The notes below the pieces were generated by a model. That model did no database searches and was not told the DNA's origin. It worked only from the letters and a program-made list of their open reading frames with translations. A DNA stretch of 64,000 bases from NCBI GenBank assembly GCA_964036275.1, contig CAXIWQ010000095.1, positions 124,001 to 188,000 on the forward strand, written 5' to 3'. The stretch is from Litoditis marina. Lineage: Eukaryota; Nematoda; Chromadorea; Rhabditida; Rhabditidae. A program made the translations under genes and the position numbers. Positions 13,971-25,337 of this stretch are shown here, piece after piece; position 1 is the stretch's first letter, and the number at the start of each line of letters is the position of its first letter.

Positions 13971-13977
13971 CTAATAC
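13971..13977. repeat. Target-site duplication CTAATAC, left copy
   Basis: CTAATAC belongs to the intact satellite context AAACCTAATACGAC and recurs at 17941-17947 on the far side of the LINE. Seven bases suits target-primed reverse transcription, but the tail repeat (AATAC)n overlaps it in sequence, so the exact length is ambiguous. Confidence 0.7.
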
Positions 13978-13989
13978 AATACAATACAA
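13978..13989 (-). repeat. LINE 3' tail, short (GTATT)n
   Basis: On the plus strand the tail reads AATACAATACAA, which on the element's own strand is a (GTATT)n run following AATAAAGCTT. Short simple-repeat tails are typical of CR1/Jockey-group LINEs. Confidence 0.7.
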
Positions 13990-13991
13990 GC

Positions 13992-13997
13992 TTTATT
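13992..13997 (-). promoter_or_regulatory. LINE polyadenylation signal AATAAA
   Basis: TTTATT on the plus strand gives AATAAA on the element strand, just upstream of its 3' terminus and tail. The short spacing to the end is normal for a LINE. Confidence 0.5.
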
Positions 13998-14261
13998 TTT
14001 CTCCCGTATCACTGTGTGTTGTGTGAAGGTGTTGTTGGCGTCAAAAGGGCGCTGGGAGTTGGAGGAAAAGAGTCTTCTAGGAAGACAACGGCTATCCTCC
14101 AAGAGGCTGTCTGTTACATTCAGGTTGCAAGTCTAAAGTAGATAATTTACGTTTAAAATACAATTACACACTACTATCAAAACAAGGCAAGAGGGATAAA
14201 CAGGTTCTTTACTTTACAAAAGGTTGTCAGAACCATTAAGGAATAAACCATCGATTATTGT

Positions 14262-14678
14262 TTAAGATATGTTCGTGGGGTCAAGTGATCCAAGAAACAC
14301 ATTTTCTGATAAAAACCATTTTTCCAAACGACATTTAAATTCACTGGGACAGTGAAGCAGAGCTATTTCTGCAGGTAATATATTCCAAACAGGGGCAATG
14401 CGTGACGAGATGAACTTCAGGTTGACAAGAGCTGGGGGACAATCCGATAGTTTCAAACCATTCCCTCTCAGCATATGGCGAACACTAGTGGGAGGAGCAA
14501 GAGTAACAATATTGGAAGTCCAATAGTGGCCATAAATGTATTTGTGAGCAGTACATAAGTCCTTGAATAATCGGCGTTTCCACAATGTAGAGAGTTTGAG
14601 TTTTTCTAGACGGTTTTTGTACGGAAATCCTGGCAACAACCTCTTAGTAAATCTTCGCTGAACCACTTCAAGACTCAT
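14262..14678 (-). pseudogene. 3' end of LINE ORF2, out of frame with the rest
   Basis: This open stretch of 138 codons starts MSLEVVQRRFTKRLLPGF and ends at a stop at 14262. The MSLE-VQRRFTKRL motif normally follows the ...LEYGSEV... segment in CR1/Jockey-type ORF2 proteins, and here that segment is the end of the preceding frame. The two are joined by a one-base frame change near an A5 run (plus strand 14702-14706). It is therefore the C-terminal part of ORF2, not a separate gene. The break disables full-length ORF2 in this copy unless it is a sequencing error in a homopolymer. Confidence 0.85.
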
Positions 14679-14692
14679 AATATCACCTTTGT

Positions 14693-17068
14693 TTAGTGGG
14701 CAAAAACTTCTGATCCATATTCAAGAATGGGAAGCACTTTTGTTTTATAGCACAACATAAATCTTTCCTTAGAGAATGAAAAACAACGGAACAAACTGTT
14801 CACTATCGCGCTCGCCTTCCGTTTAACAGAGAGAATATGTGTAGACATTTTCAATGTGTTACTCAAGTTCACGCCTAGGTCTCTAATTACATCAACAGAT
14901 GCCAGAATTGACCCGCCAAGCTTATACTCATGTTTACTGTTTGACTTTCCCATGTACATTACTGCGCACTTTTCAATAGAGAGTTGGAGTTGGCGTTCAA
15001 CTAACCAGTCATGAGCAAAGTTCAGATCATCTTCAAGAAGCGACTGATAATTTGGTATGGAACTGTTCGAAAAGATCTTACAGTCATCCGCATAAACGAG
15101 AAGTTTACTACTTTTGATTGATGTTTCAATGCCATTTATGTATATTAAAAACAAAAGTGGGCCTAAACAGCTTCCCTGGGGAACACCGGATGTGACTATC
15201 CCAGATGAAGAGTACGACTGATTGATTTTAACTCTTTGGGTACGATTAGTCAAATAGTTTTTGATCCATCTGATCATATCACCAGTAATACCGTATGCCT
15301 CAAGAATGGAAATTAGGCGTCTATGAGTCACTGAGTCGAAAGCTTTAGAAACATCTAAATATACAGCGTCCACATTGAGGTCTTTGCAATGAGACTCATG
15401 TAGATATTTTTGATATTCTAACAAATTAGTTGTAGTACTGCGGTTATTCAAAAACCCATGCTGATTGTGTGATATCAGGCTCGTGGACCATAGATGAGTT
15501 CTCAGTTTTTTGACTAGTAAAGATTCGAAAATTCGGCAAGATACACATGTTAGACTTATGGGGCGATAATTTTTCGCCTCGTTAGGATGCCCTTTTTTGA
15601 AAATAGGTACAACATTGGACTGTTTCCAAAGATTTGGCAACGTACCAGTTCTCAGACTACATTCGAAAATGAGAGAAAGTGGATGTGCAAGGACTAGCGC
15701 CAAATTCTTATAGAAAGATGTTGGTATATTGTCGGGGCCGCAAGAGAATTTGTTTTTCAATGTTTTCAGACGCTCATAGACAATATAGGGAGATACATCA
15801 AGTGTACTTAATGTCCCATCTGTTGCTTTGGTAACCTCAAAATCAGCTAAATTATCTCTAGTGAAAACTGTGCAAAAGTGTTTATTGAAAATTTCAGCTC
15901 GTTGTTTGTCATCTGAGACTATACCTTCAGCTGTTTGCAGTGGAGGTAATTGCACTTTATGCGATAGTTCGTTCTTGACATATGACCAAAACTGCTTAGG
16001 GTTACTTGATGTGACAGCTTTCAGTTCTTTGTTAGCTATGAAATTCCTCAACGAAATTTTGTATCGTTTTTGGATCTCTTTGTATTTAACTACATGCGCC
16101 ATGTTATTAGACTGTTTCTGTTTCAAGTAAAGCCGTTTGCATTTGCGCTTGAGGCGTTTTAGCCAGTCAGGAAAAATAGAATTATTACTTGACTGAAGAG
16201 GTACATATTTCTTGATTATAGGGTCAATGATGGCTAAGAAGATACAATACATGCTGTCACAATTTGTACAAGCGCTGAATCTATAATTCCAATCTATCAT
16301 AGAAAGTTCCTGCTCAATCGCATCATAATTCGCTTTACGGTAACAAAGAGAGGGGGGTGCATCAATAGTTTGCAAGTTTTTCGGAATATTCAAAAACGCC
16401 TCAACTCTGTGATGGTCACTTATTTGTGAAGTCACATTCAAATCAAATAACAGCGCATCGTCGGTGGTTAAAACTAGATCAAGAATATTGTTACCCCTAG
16501 TTGCAGAATTTACTAATTGTTTAAAACCGAGCTCAGAAATTATGTGTTTGAATTGCGTGTTCATAGTACCCGGAGTTATATTAGCTAACCAATTTATGTC
16601 AGGAAGATTGAAATCTCCAGCAACTATATGTTTGGAACAACCTCTAGGTTTAGGTAAATTCTCAATATATGCGTTGAATAGATTTGGAAAATTAATATCG
16701 TTGCCAGGACTTCTATACACCCCAGTAAGAAAGAATGGTTCGCAGTTTTTATATGAAAGTAGAACAGTGATAATTTCGAAGGAATGGTTTGCTAGTCTGG
16801 ATTGAACCTCACCGATGAAGTTGCCTGGATAATAAATGCTCACGCCACCGCCCGTTGTTTTCTTGGAAACAGAAGACCTGCACACGTGAACAGCATTGTA
16901 ATTTTGAATGGAAACGTCGTTTGAATTGGTCTGCTCACTGAAAAAAGTTTCTGTGAATACAGCAATTGTAGTCTGTAAAGATAATTCAAGAGATAAATCA
17001 ATTTGTTTGCTTTTGAAACCACAAACATTTGCCAAGAGAAATTTCGGATAATCTAACGGTTTAAACAT
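14693..17068 (-). CDS. LINE ORF2: endonuclease-reverse transcriptase (C-terminus lost by frameshift)
   Basis: A 791-residue frame. Residues about 8-225 form an endonuclease/exonuclease/phosphatase domain: TE at 39-40, GGGVSIYY at 73-80, the GDFN motif at 151-154 and the terminal SDHH at 217-220. Residues about 470-700 are a reverse transcriptase: NYRPISL (500-506), an FD pair at 577-578, SGVPQGS (627-633) and the catalytic YADD box at 659-662. The protein would nick the target and copy its own RNA. It starts 8 bp after the ORF1 stop, the usual tight spacing of bicistronic LINEs. The frame ends early, just after LEYGSEVFAH, and the family's usual tail continues in another frame at 14678-14262. 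No RNase H domain was seen. Key catalytic residues are intact, so the element looks recently active but is broken here. Confidence 0.93.
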   Translation of the reverse strand: MFKPLDYPKFLLANVCGFKSKQIDLSLELSLQTTIAVFTETFFSEQTNSNDVSIQNYNAVHVCRSSVSKKTTGGGVSIYYPGNFIGEVQSRLANHSFEIITVLLSYKNCEPFFLTGVYRSPGNDINFPNLFNAYIENLPKPRGCSKHIVAGDFNLPDINWLANITPGTMNTQFKHIISELGFKQLVNSATRGNNILDLVLTTDDALLFDLNVTSQISDHHRVEAFLNIPKNLQTIDAPPSLCYRKANYDAIEQELSMIDWNYRFSACTNCDSMYCIFLAIIDPIIKKYVPLQSSNNSIFPDWLKRLKRKCKRLYLKQKQSNNMAHVVKYKEIQKRYKISLRNFIANKELKAVTSSNPKQFWSYVKNELSHKVQLPPLQTAEGIVSDDKQRAEIFNKHFCTVFTRDNLADFEVTKATDGTLSTLDVSPYIVYERLKTLKNKFSCGPDNIPTSFYKNLALVLAHPLSLIFECSLRTGTLPNLWKQSNVVPIFKKGHPNEAKNYRPISLTCVSCRIFESLLVKKLRTHLWSTSLISHNQHGFLNNRSTTTNLLEYQKYLHESHCKDLNVDAVYLDVSKAFDSVTHRRLISILEAYGITGDMIRWIKNYLTNRTQRVKINQSYSSSGIVTSGVPQGSCLGPLLFLIYINGIETSIKSSKLLVYADDCKIFSNSSIPNYQSLLEDDLNFAHDWLVERQLQLSIEKCAVMYMGKSNSKHEYKLGGSILASVDVIRDLGVNLSNTLKMSTHILSVKRKASAIVNSLFRCFSFSKERFMLCYKTKVLPILEYGSEVFAH

Positions 17069-17076
17069 TATTGATT

Positions 17077-17883
17077 CTAAACACCCTGAGGTGAAGTAAC
17101 TCCCTGATTTACCCTCCTACCCGATTCGATCTTCTCCTGGCTCCCAGCTTTTTTGTTTGGTCCTACGTCTACAAGCTTGCATTGATTATCGATCACTTTG
17201 TACATCTTCTTTCCATCTCCAGCAGCATTCATTTCACGACACCAATTCCTCAGGGCCCGGTTGTAGTTGAGCTCACCACGGGTCATGTCTTTGCGGCTAT
17301 ATTTGCCAAGACCCGAGGTGCCGATGCAGTACTTGATGTCTCGATAGTATTCCTTCTTGGCGACATGAATTTTGATGATTCTGTCACCTCCATCCGGCTT
17401 CACACGACCATGGCGATGACAATCTACGACAGAATCCTCCGGGATGTTGGCAGCTGTCAGTTTGGATCTGACAGCCTGTAACAAATTTTCATCGGGAGTT
17501 TCTTTACAGCCGACCAGGACAATGGAAGAATCCTTCTTCTTTTCAATACGCTCTTGTACGTCTTGAAACGTTACGAAATCATTGTACTTTGGGAGTGGAA
17601 AAGGGGCCGCGACCACAGAAGCAAATTGTGCTTGCGTTGTGGTGGGACTTCGGGACGACAGCAGAGTTTCAACCACTCCAAGTAGATTTTCAACTTGTCT
17701 CGACAGATGACCATTGGCTTCGACCAGCTTATTGACAGTATTGATAAGAATGTTCAACTCACTGGGACCTTCAGTGACCTCACTTTTGTTGTTTTGTGAT
17801 GAATCGGCAGGCAGGGGAGATTGTATGACCAAAGTCTGACTTGAACGCAATTTCTTCCTTGGACTCATGGCAACCGACCGCAC
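17077..17883 (-). CDS. LINE ORF1 protein (nucleic-acid-binding chaperone type)
   Basis: A 268-residue frame upstream of ORF2. A second possible start, MSPRKK, is at residue 6. Residues about 40-78 look like a coiled coil (heptad-like LNILINTVNKLVEANGHLSR), followed by a Ser/Thr/Gln-rich linker. Residues about 115-240 form a compact basic domain beginning SSIVLVGCKE and ending near CKLVDV. This coiled coil plus RRM-like order is what ORF1 proteins of many CR1/Jockey/L2-type LINEs show; they trimerise and coat the element RNA. No CCHC zinc knuckle is visible. The frame is uninterrupted. Assignment rests on position and domain order, not on a strong motif. Confidence 0.75.
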   Translation of the reverse strand: MRSVAMSPRKKLRSSQTLVIQSPLPADSSQNNKSEVTEGPSELNILINTVNKLVEANGHLSRQVENLLGVVETLLSSRSPTTTQAQFASVVAAPFPLPKYNDFVTFQDVQERIEKKKDSSIVLVGCKETPDENLLQAVRSKLTAANIPEDSVVDCHRHGRVKPDGGDRIIKIHVAKKEYYRDIKYCIGTSGLGKYSRKDMTRGELNYNRALRNWCREMNAAGDGKKMYKVIDNQCKLVDVGPNKKAGSQEKIESGRRVNQGVTSPQGV

Positions 17884-17940
17884 GCGAGAAATGAACAGAC
17901 CAGAATGATGCTAATACTATGATGCAGAATGATGCAGATG
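17884..17940 (-). other. LINE 5' UTR and 5' junction with short direct repeats
   Basis: Only 57 bp separate ORF1 from the satellite. The segment contains CAGAATGATG twice and GATGCTAATAC twice (the second reaching into the flank). Such short duplications at a LINE 5' end are usual products of template jumping at integration. A full internal promoter would normally need more sequence, so slight 5' truncation is possible. Confidence 0.55.
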
Positions 17941-20900
17941 CTAATACGACTATATATTCTGTGGCGCACAGCCACAAAAGACGAATTAACGCGGTTATTG
18001 ACTCTTTGCCTCGCAGTTACAGATAACATTTCATACGGCTATCAAATCTGTTGCTCCCAGCTACAAAAACCTGATACGACAATTTATTCTGTGGCGCACA
18101 GCCACAAAGACGAATTAACGCGGTTATTGACATTTTGACTTGCAGCTACAAAAAAAATCATACGGCTATCAAGTCTGTTGCTTCCAACTACAGAAACATA
18201 ATACGACAATCTATTCTGTGGCGCACAGCCACAAAACACGAAATATCGCGGTTATCGACTCTTTGCCTTGCAGCTACAGAGAAAAGTTCATACGGCTATC
18301 AAGTCTGTTGCTCCCAGCTACAAAAACCTGATACGACAATCTATTCTGTGGCGCACAGCCACAAAAGACGAATTAACGCGGTTATTGACTCTTTGCCTCG
18401 CAGTTACAGAGAACATTTCATACGGCTATCAAATCTGTTGCTCCCAGCTACAAAAACCTAATACGACAACCTATTCTGTGGCGCACAGCCACAAAGACGA
18501 ATTAACGCGGTTATTGAAATTTTGACTTGCAGCTACAAAAAAAAATCATACGGCTATCAAGTCTGTTGCTTCCAACTACAAAAACATAATACGACTTTAT
18601 ATTCTGTGGCGCACAGCCACAAAATACAAATTAACGCGGTTATTGACTCTTTGCCTTGCAGTTACAGAGAACATTTCATACGGCTATCAAATCTGTTGCT
18701 CCCAGCTACAAAAACCTAATACGACTTTATATTCTGTGGCGCACAGCCACAAAAGACAAATTAACGCGGTTATTACCTCTTTGCCTTGCAGCTACAGAAA
18801 AAAAGTTTATACGGCTATCAAGTCTGTTGCTCCCAGCTAAAAACCTAATACGACTTTATATTCTGTGGCGCACAGCCACAAAAGACAAATTAACGCGGTT
18901 ATTGACTCTTTGCCGTGCAGCTACAGAGAACATTTCATACGGCTATCAAATCTGTTGCTCCCAGCTAGAAAAACCCAATACAACTATCTATTCTGTGGCA
19001 CACAGCCACAAAATACGATATAACGCGGTTATCGACTCTTTGCCTTGCAGCTACAGAAAACATTTTATACGGCTATCAAGTCTGTTGCTCATGGCTACAA
19101 AAACCTAATACGACTTTATATCCTGTGGCGCACAGCCACAAAAGACAAATTAACGCGGTTATTACCTCTTTGCCTTGCAGCTACAGAAAAAAGTTCATAC
19201 GGCTATCAAGTCTGTTGCTCACAGCTACAAAAACCTGATACGAGTATCTATTCTGTGGCGCACAGCCACAAAGGACAAATTAACGCGGTTATTGACTCTT
19301 TGCCGTGCAGCTACAGAAAAAAGTTTATATGGCTATCAAGTATGTGGCTCCCAGCTAGAAAAACCCAATACAACTATCTATTCTGTGGCACACAGCCACA
19401 AAATACGATATAACGCGGTTATCGACTCTTTGCCTTGCAGCTACAGAAAAAAGTTCATACGGCTATCAAGTCTGTTGCTCCCAGCTACAAAAACCTAATA
19501 CGACTTTATATTCTGTGGCGCACAGCCACAAAAGACAAATTAACGCGGTTATTACCTCTTTGCCTTGCAGCTACAGAAAAAAAGTTTATACGGCTATCAA
19601 GTCTGTTGCTCCCAGCTACAAAAACCTAATACGACTTTATATTCTGTGGCGCACAGCCACAAAAGACAAATTAACGCGGTTATTGACTCTTTGCCGTGCA
19701 GCTACAGAAAAAAGTTTATATGGCTATCAAGTATGTTGTTACCAGCTAGAAAAACCCAATACAACTATCTATTCTGTGGCACACAGCCACAAAATACGAT
19801 ATAACGCGGTTATCGACTCTTTGCCTTGCAGCTACAGAAAAAAGTTTATACGGCTATCAAGTCTGTTGCTCATGGCTACAAAAACCTAATACGACTTTAT
19901 ATCCTGTGGCGCACAGCCACAAAAGACAAATTAACGCGGTTATTACCTCTTTGCCTTGCAGCTACAGAAAAAAGTTCATACGGCTATCAAGTCTGTTGCT
20001 CCCAGCTACAAAAACCTGATACGACAATCTATTCTGTGGCGCACAGCCACAAAGACGAATTAACGCGGTTATTGACATTTTGACTTGCAGCTACAAAAAA
20101 AATCATACGGCTATCAAGTCTGTTGCTTCCAACTACAAAAACATAATACGACTTTATATTCTGTGGCGCACAGCCACAAAAGACATATTAACGCGGTTAT
20201 TACCTCTTTGCCTTGCAGCTACAGAAAAAAAGTTTATACGGCTATCAAGTCTGTTGCTCCCAGCTACAAAAACCTAATACGACTTTATATTCTGTGGCGC
20301 ACAGCCACAAAAGACAAATTAACGCGGTTATTGACTCTTTGCCGTGCAGCTACAGAAAAAAGTTTATATGGCTATCAAGTATGTTGCTCCCAGCTAGAAA
20401 AACCCAATACAACTATCTATTCTGTGGCACACAGCCACAAAATACGATATAACGCGGTTATCGACTCTTTGCCTTGCAGCTACAGAAAAAAGTTTATACG
20501 GCTATCAAGTCTGTTGCTCATGGCTACAAAGACCTAATACGACTTTATATCCTGTGGCGCACAGCCACAAAAGACAAATTAACGCGGTTATTACCTATTT
20601 GCCTTGCAGCTACAGAAAAAAGTTCATACGGCTATCAAGTATGTTGCTCCCAGCTACAAAAACCTGATACGACAATCTATTCTGTGGCGCACAGCCACAA
20701 AAGACAAATTAACGCGGTTATTACCTCTTTGCCTTGCAGCTACAGAAAAAAAGTTCATACGGCTATCAAGTCTGTTGCTCCCAGCTACAAAAACCTAATA
20801 CGACTTTATATTCTGTGGCGCACAGCCACAAAATACAAATTAACGCGGTTATTGACTCTTTGCCGTGCAGCTACAGAAAAAAGTTTATATGGCTATCAAG

Positions 20901-23900
20901 TATGTTGTTCCCAGCTAGAAAAACCCAATACAACTATCTATTCTGTGGCACACAGCCACAAAATACGATATAACGCGGTTATCGACTCTTTGCCTTGCAG
21001 CTACAGAAAAAAGTTTATACGGCTATCAAGTCTGTTGCTCATGGCTACAAAAACCTAATAAGACTTTATATCCTGTGGCGCACAGCCACAAAAGACAAAT
21101 TAACGCGGTTATTACCTCTTTGCCTTGCAGCTACAGAAAAAAGTTCATACGGCCATCAAGTCTGTTGCTCCCAGCTACAAAAACCTGATACGACAATCTA
21201 TTCTGTGGCGCACAGCCACGAAGACGAATTAACGCGGTTATTGACATTTTGACTTGCAGCTACAAAAAAAAATCATACGGCTATCAAGTCTGTTGCTTCT
21301 AACTACAAAAACATAATACGACTTTATATTCTGTGGCGCACAGCCACAAAATACAAATTAACGCGGTTATTGACTCTTTGCCTTGCAGTTACAGAGAACA
21401 TTTCATACGGCTATCAAATCTGTTGCTCCCAGCTACAAAAACCTAATACGACTTTATATTCTGTGGCGCACAGCCACAAAAGACAAATTAACGCGGTTAT
21501 TACCTCTTTGCCTTGCAGCTACAGAAAAAAAGTTTATACGGCTATCAAGTCTGTTGCTCCCAGCTACAAAAACCTAATACGACTTTATATTCTGTGCCGC
21601 ACAGCCACAAAAGACAAATTAACGCGGTTATTGACTCTTTGCCGTGCAGCTACAGAAAAAAGTTTATATGGCTATCAAGTATGTTGCTCCCAGCTAGAAA
21701 AACCCAATACAACTATCTATTCTGTGGCACACAGCCACAAAATACGATATAACGCGGTTATCGACTCTTTGCCTTGCAGCTACAGAAAAAAGTTTATACG
21801 GCTATCAAGTCTGTTGCTCATGGCTACAAAAACCTAATACGACTTTATATCCTGTGGCGCACAGCCACAAAAGACAAATTAACGCGGTTATTACCTCTTT
21901 GCCTTGCAGCTACAGAAAAAAGTTCATACGGCTATCAAGTATGTTGCTCCCAGCTACAAAAACCTGATACGACAATCTATTCTGTGGCGCACAGCCACAA
22001 AAGACAAATTAACGCGGTTATTACCTCTTTGCCTTGCAGCTACAGAAAAAAGTTCATACGGCTATCAAGTCTGTTGCTCCCAGCTACAAAAACCTAATAC
22101 GACTTTATATTCTGTGGCGCACAGCCACAAAAGACAAGTTAACGCGGTTATTGACTCTTTGCCGTGCAGCTACAGGAAAAAGGTTATACGGCTACCAAGT
22201 ATGTTGCTCCCAGCTACAAAAACCTAATACGACTATCTATTCTGTGGCGCACAGCCACAAAATACGAATTGACGCGGTTATCGACTCTTTGCCTTGCAGC
22301 TACAGAGAACAGTTCATACGGCTATCAAATCTGTTGCTCCCAGCTACAAAAACCTAATACGACAATCTATTCTGTGGCGCACAGCCACAAAATACAAATT
22401 ATCGCGGTTATCGACTTGTTGGCTTGCAGCTACAGAGAAAAGTTCATACGGCTATCAAGTCTGTTGCTCCCAGCTACAAAAACCTAATACGACTATATAT
22501 TCTGTGGCGCACAGCCACAAAAGACGAATTAACGCGGTTATTGACTCTTTGCCTCGCAGTTACAGAGAACATTTCATACGGCTATCAAATCTGTTGCTCC
22601 CAGCTACAAAAACCTAATACGACTTTATATTCTGTGGCGCACAGCCACAAAAGACAAATTAACGCGGTTATTACCTCTTTGCCTTGCAGCTACAGAAAAA
22701 AGTTCATACGGCTATCAAGTCTGTTGCTCCCAGCTACAAAAACCTGATACGACAATCTATTCTGTGGCGCACAGCCACAAAGACGAATTAACGCGGTTAT
22801 TGACATTTTGACTTGCAGCTACAAAAAAAAATCATACGGCTATCAAGTCTGTTGCTTCCAACTACAAAAACATAATACGACTTTATATTCTGTGGCGCAC
22901 AGCCACAAAATACAAATTAACGCGGTTATTACCTCTTTGCCTTGCAGCTACAGAAAAAAGTTTATACGGCTATCAAGTCTGTTGCTCATGGCTACAAAAA
23001 CCTAATACGACTTTATATCCTGTGGCGCACAGCCACAAAATACAAATTAACGCGGTTATTACCTCTTTGCCTTGCAGCTACAGAAAAAAGTTCATACGGC
23101 TATCAAGTCTGTTGCTCCCAGCTACAAAAACCTGATACGACAATCTATTCTGTGGCGCACAGCCACAAAGACGAATTAACGCGGTTATTGACATTTTGAC
23201 TTGCAGCTACAAAAAAAAAATCATACGGCTATCAAGTCTGTTGCTTCCAACTACAAAAACATAATACGACTTTATATTCTGTGGCGCACAGCCACAAAAT
23301 ACAAATTAACGCGGTTATTACCTCTTTGCCTTGCAGCTACAGAAAAAAGTTCATACGGCTATCAAGTCTGTTGCTCCCAGCTACAAAAACCTGATACGAC
23401 AATCTATTCTGTGGCGCACAGCCACAAAATACAAATTAACGCGGTTATTACCTCTTTGCCTTGCAGCTACAGAAAAAAGTTTATACGGCTATCAAGTCTG
23501 TTGCTCCCAGCTACAAAAACCTAATACGACTTTATATTCTGTGGCGCACAGCCACAAAAGACAAATTAACGCGGTTATTGACATTTTGACTTGCAGCTAC
23601 AAAAAAAAATCATACGGCTATCAAGTCTGTTGCTTCCAACTACAAAAACATAATACGACTTTATATTCTGTGGCGCACAGCCACAAAATACAAATTAACG
23701 CGGTTATTGACTCTTTGCCTTGCAGTTACAGAGAACATTTCATACGGCTATCAAATCTGTTGCTCCCAGCTACAAAAACCTAATACGACTTTATATTCTG
23801 TGGCGCACAGCCACAAAAGACGAATTAACGCGGTTATTACCTCTTTGCCTTGCAGCTACAGAAAAAAAGTTTATACGGCTATCAAGTCTGTTGCTCCCAG

Positions 23901-24523
23901 CTACAAAAACCTAATACGACTTTATATTCTGTGGCGCACAGCCACAAAAGACAAATTAACGCGGTTATTGACTCTTTGCCGTGCAGCTACAGAAAAAAGT
24001 TTATATGGCTATCAAGTATGTTGCTCCCAGCTAGAAAAACCCAATACAACTATCTATTCTGTGGCACACAGCCACAAAATACGATATAACGCGGTTATCG
24101 ACTCTTTGCCTTGCAGCTACAGAAAAAAGTTTATACGGCTATCAAGTCTGTTGCTCATGGCTACAAAAACCTAATACGACTTTATATCCTGTGGCGCACA
24201 GCCACAAAAGACAAATTAACGCGGTTATTACCTCTTTGCCTTGCAGCTACAGAAAAAAGTTCATACGGCTATCAAGTCTGTTGCTCCCAGCTACAAAAAC
24301 CTGATACGACAATCTATTCTGTGGCGCACAGCCACAAAAGACAAATTAACGCGGTTATTACCTCTTTGCCTTGCAGCTACAGAAAAAAGTTCATACGGCT
24401 ATCAAGTCTGTTGCTCCCAGCTACAAAAACCTAATACGACTTTATATTCTGTGGCGCACAGCCACAAAAGACAAATTAACGCGGTTATTGACTCTTTGCC
24501 GTGCAGCTACAGGAGGAAGGTTA
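17941..24523 (+). repeat. Satellite array, block 2
   Basis: Resumes in phase with block 1 (CTAATACGACTATATATTCTG), confirming that the LINE split a single monomer. This stretch is richer in GTTATTACCTC units and in the CCCAATACAAC...GGCACACAGCC subclass than block 1. One monomer near 18835 has a short deletion (CCCAGCTAAAAACC). Most units retain the CATACGGCTATC and TGTGGC landmarks. Confidence 0.96.
24521..24523. repeat. TTA target-site duplication (left) of the 814-bp element
   Basis: The satellite reads GAAGGTTATACGGC in intact units. Here it is GAAGGTTA, then the element, then TTATACGGC at 25338, giving a 3-bp TTA duplication as made by PIF/Harbinger transposases. Confidence 0.85.
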
Positions 24524-25337
24524 GGCAGGGTTCATACTTCCTGTCGCTGAATTCGGCAGCACGCGCGACAACACACAAATCATGATTATCGATCGCGTCG
24601 CTTGTTGCCGAATTCCGCTACAGCGACGTCGCGTCGCCAATTGGGTGTTCATACTTTTTTGTTGCCAAATCACGTCGCTGTCGCTTAATTCAGCGACAAT
24701 TGCTGCCGAATTCAGCGACAAGTGTAGTTTACTAGCTAGTAAAATACATGAAGCGTCGCTAATTGGTTTTTGTTCAGTTTTTTCTCCATTACTTTAATTT
24801 TTCAATTTTAAATGATTATTTGGGTAGTTACTAACTCAGTTAAAACATCATACTTCTTTCAAAATTATTTCCCGATAAATGGAGTGGGAAATGATCTAGT
24901 TTTTGACTTTCTAAAGCTATCAAAATAATTTGTCTACACTCTATATTGTAAGTTTATTGAAACGAAAATCACACTTTCGAACTTTAAGTGAGTTTTAAAA
25001 CAAATTTGATCATTAGTCGAGAATAAAACATTGAATCGTATAGAAACATCGCTCATTGCATCATGATAAAAAATTTCACCAATCAACCATGCAATAAGGT
25101 TTTTCGAACAATCTGGATCAAAATTATCAAGTAAAACTGACATTTTCCAAAAAGAGCATTGTTTTTAACAAAAATATGACATTTAGTAACAAACGGAGGA
25201 AAAAGTCGTTCATACTTTTTGGTAGCTAGATTAAGCGACATTGCTGCTGCCAAATTGAGCGACAGCAGCATTTCGAAAATGCTACGCGGCGACTGCTGCT
25301 GTCGCCTAGTTAGGCGACAGAAAGTATGAACCCTGCC
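24524..25337. mobile_element. 814-bp non-autonomous PIF/Harbinger-like element (MITE)
   Basis: Ends are near-perfect inverted repeats: GGCAGGGTTCATACTTCCTG on the left against GGCAGGGTTCATACTTTCTG read inward from the right, each followed by GTCGC. It is flanked by TTA on both sides. About 250 bp inside the left end and 150 bp inside the right end are dense in GCGAC/GTCGC motifs, and a second internal CATACTT lies at 24650-24656 and at 25211-25217. The middle (about 24740-25200) is AT-rich with no convincing gene; the small open frames there match no family I recognise. It needs a transposase supplied in trans. Confidence 0.88.
25222..25321. repeat. Subterminal GCGAC/GTCGC repeat cluster and hairpin in the 814-bp element
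   Basis: Within this stretch GCGACAGCAGCA is followed about 20 bp later by its inverse TGCTGCTGTCGC, and GTCGCCTAGTTAGGCGAC is a further perfect palindrome next to the terminal repeat. The left end has equivalent GTCGC/GCGAC copies at about 24542-24722. Repeated subterminal motifs are usual transposase-binding sites. Confidence 0.6.

Larger units (their letters stand above)
1..13977 (+). repeat. ~130-bp satellite array, block 1
   Basis: Head-to-tail monomers whose start I set at TAACGCGGTT (positions 1, 131, 261 and so on). Most units are exactly 130 bp; a subclass with GACATTTTGACTTGCAG followed by a poly(A) run and CATAATACG is 128-129 bp. Fixed landmarks in order are TAACGCGGTT, a TTTGCCTTGCAGCTACAG segment, CATACGGCTATCAA, GTTGCTCCCAGCTAC, CCTAATACGAC and TGTGGCGCACAGCCACA. 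Variants differ at a few diagnostic sites (GTTATCGACTC, GTTATTACCTC, GTTATTGACTC; GAGAACAG, GAAAAAAG, GGAAAAAGG; CCTAATACG, CCTGATACG, CCCAATACAAC) and alternate along the array, so it is a multi-monomer higher-order satellite. The last monomer is interrupted by the LINE at CTAATAC. This is non-coding tandem DNA; a centromeric role is only inferred. Confidence 0.97.
13978..17940 (-). mobile_element. Non-LTR retrotransposon (LINE, CR1/Jockey-type), near full length
   Basis: A minus-strand LINE interrupts one satellite monomer. It is flanked by CTAATAC at 13971-13977 and 17941-17947, which fits a 7-bp target duplication. Reading on the minus strand it has a short 5' UTR, ORF1 (17883-17077), ORF2 (17068-14262, frameshifted), a 3' UTR of about 270 bp, AATAAA and a short (GTATT)n tail. 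An apurinic-type endonuclease plus reverse transcriptase without RNase H, and the microsatellite tail in place of poly(A), suit the CR1/Jockey group; the clade is not resolved. At the 5' junction GATGCTAATAC occurs twice (17907-17917, 17937-17947), so the true 5' end may lie up to 30 bp further in, with filler made during integration. Confidence 0.9.

Noticed and set aside
25..13974. Serial open frames of about 107 residues beginning MQLQ and ending ATKT
   Set aside because: They repeat with the satellite period, overlap each other by two-thirds in all frames, and change length whenever a monomer has an indel. No codon-level constraint is visible.
15828..16805. Plus-strand open frames inside the LINE (15828-16130, 16464-16805)
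   Set aside because: They are antisense shadows of ORF2, which has clear endonuclease and reverse-transcriptase motifs on the minus strand.
17182..17481. Plus-strand frame antisense to LINE ORF1
   Set aside because: No recognisable features; explained by the opposite-strand ORF1.
24521..25271. Small minus- and plus-strand frames in the 814-bp element
   Set aside because: They run through GCGAC repeats and AT-rich filler and show no family motif. The element is better read as non-coding.
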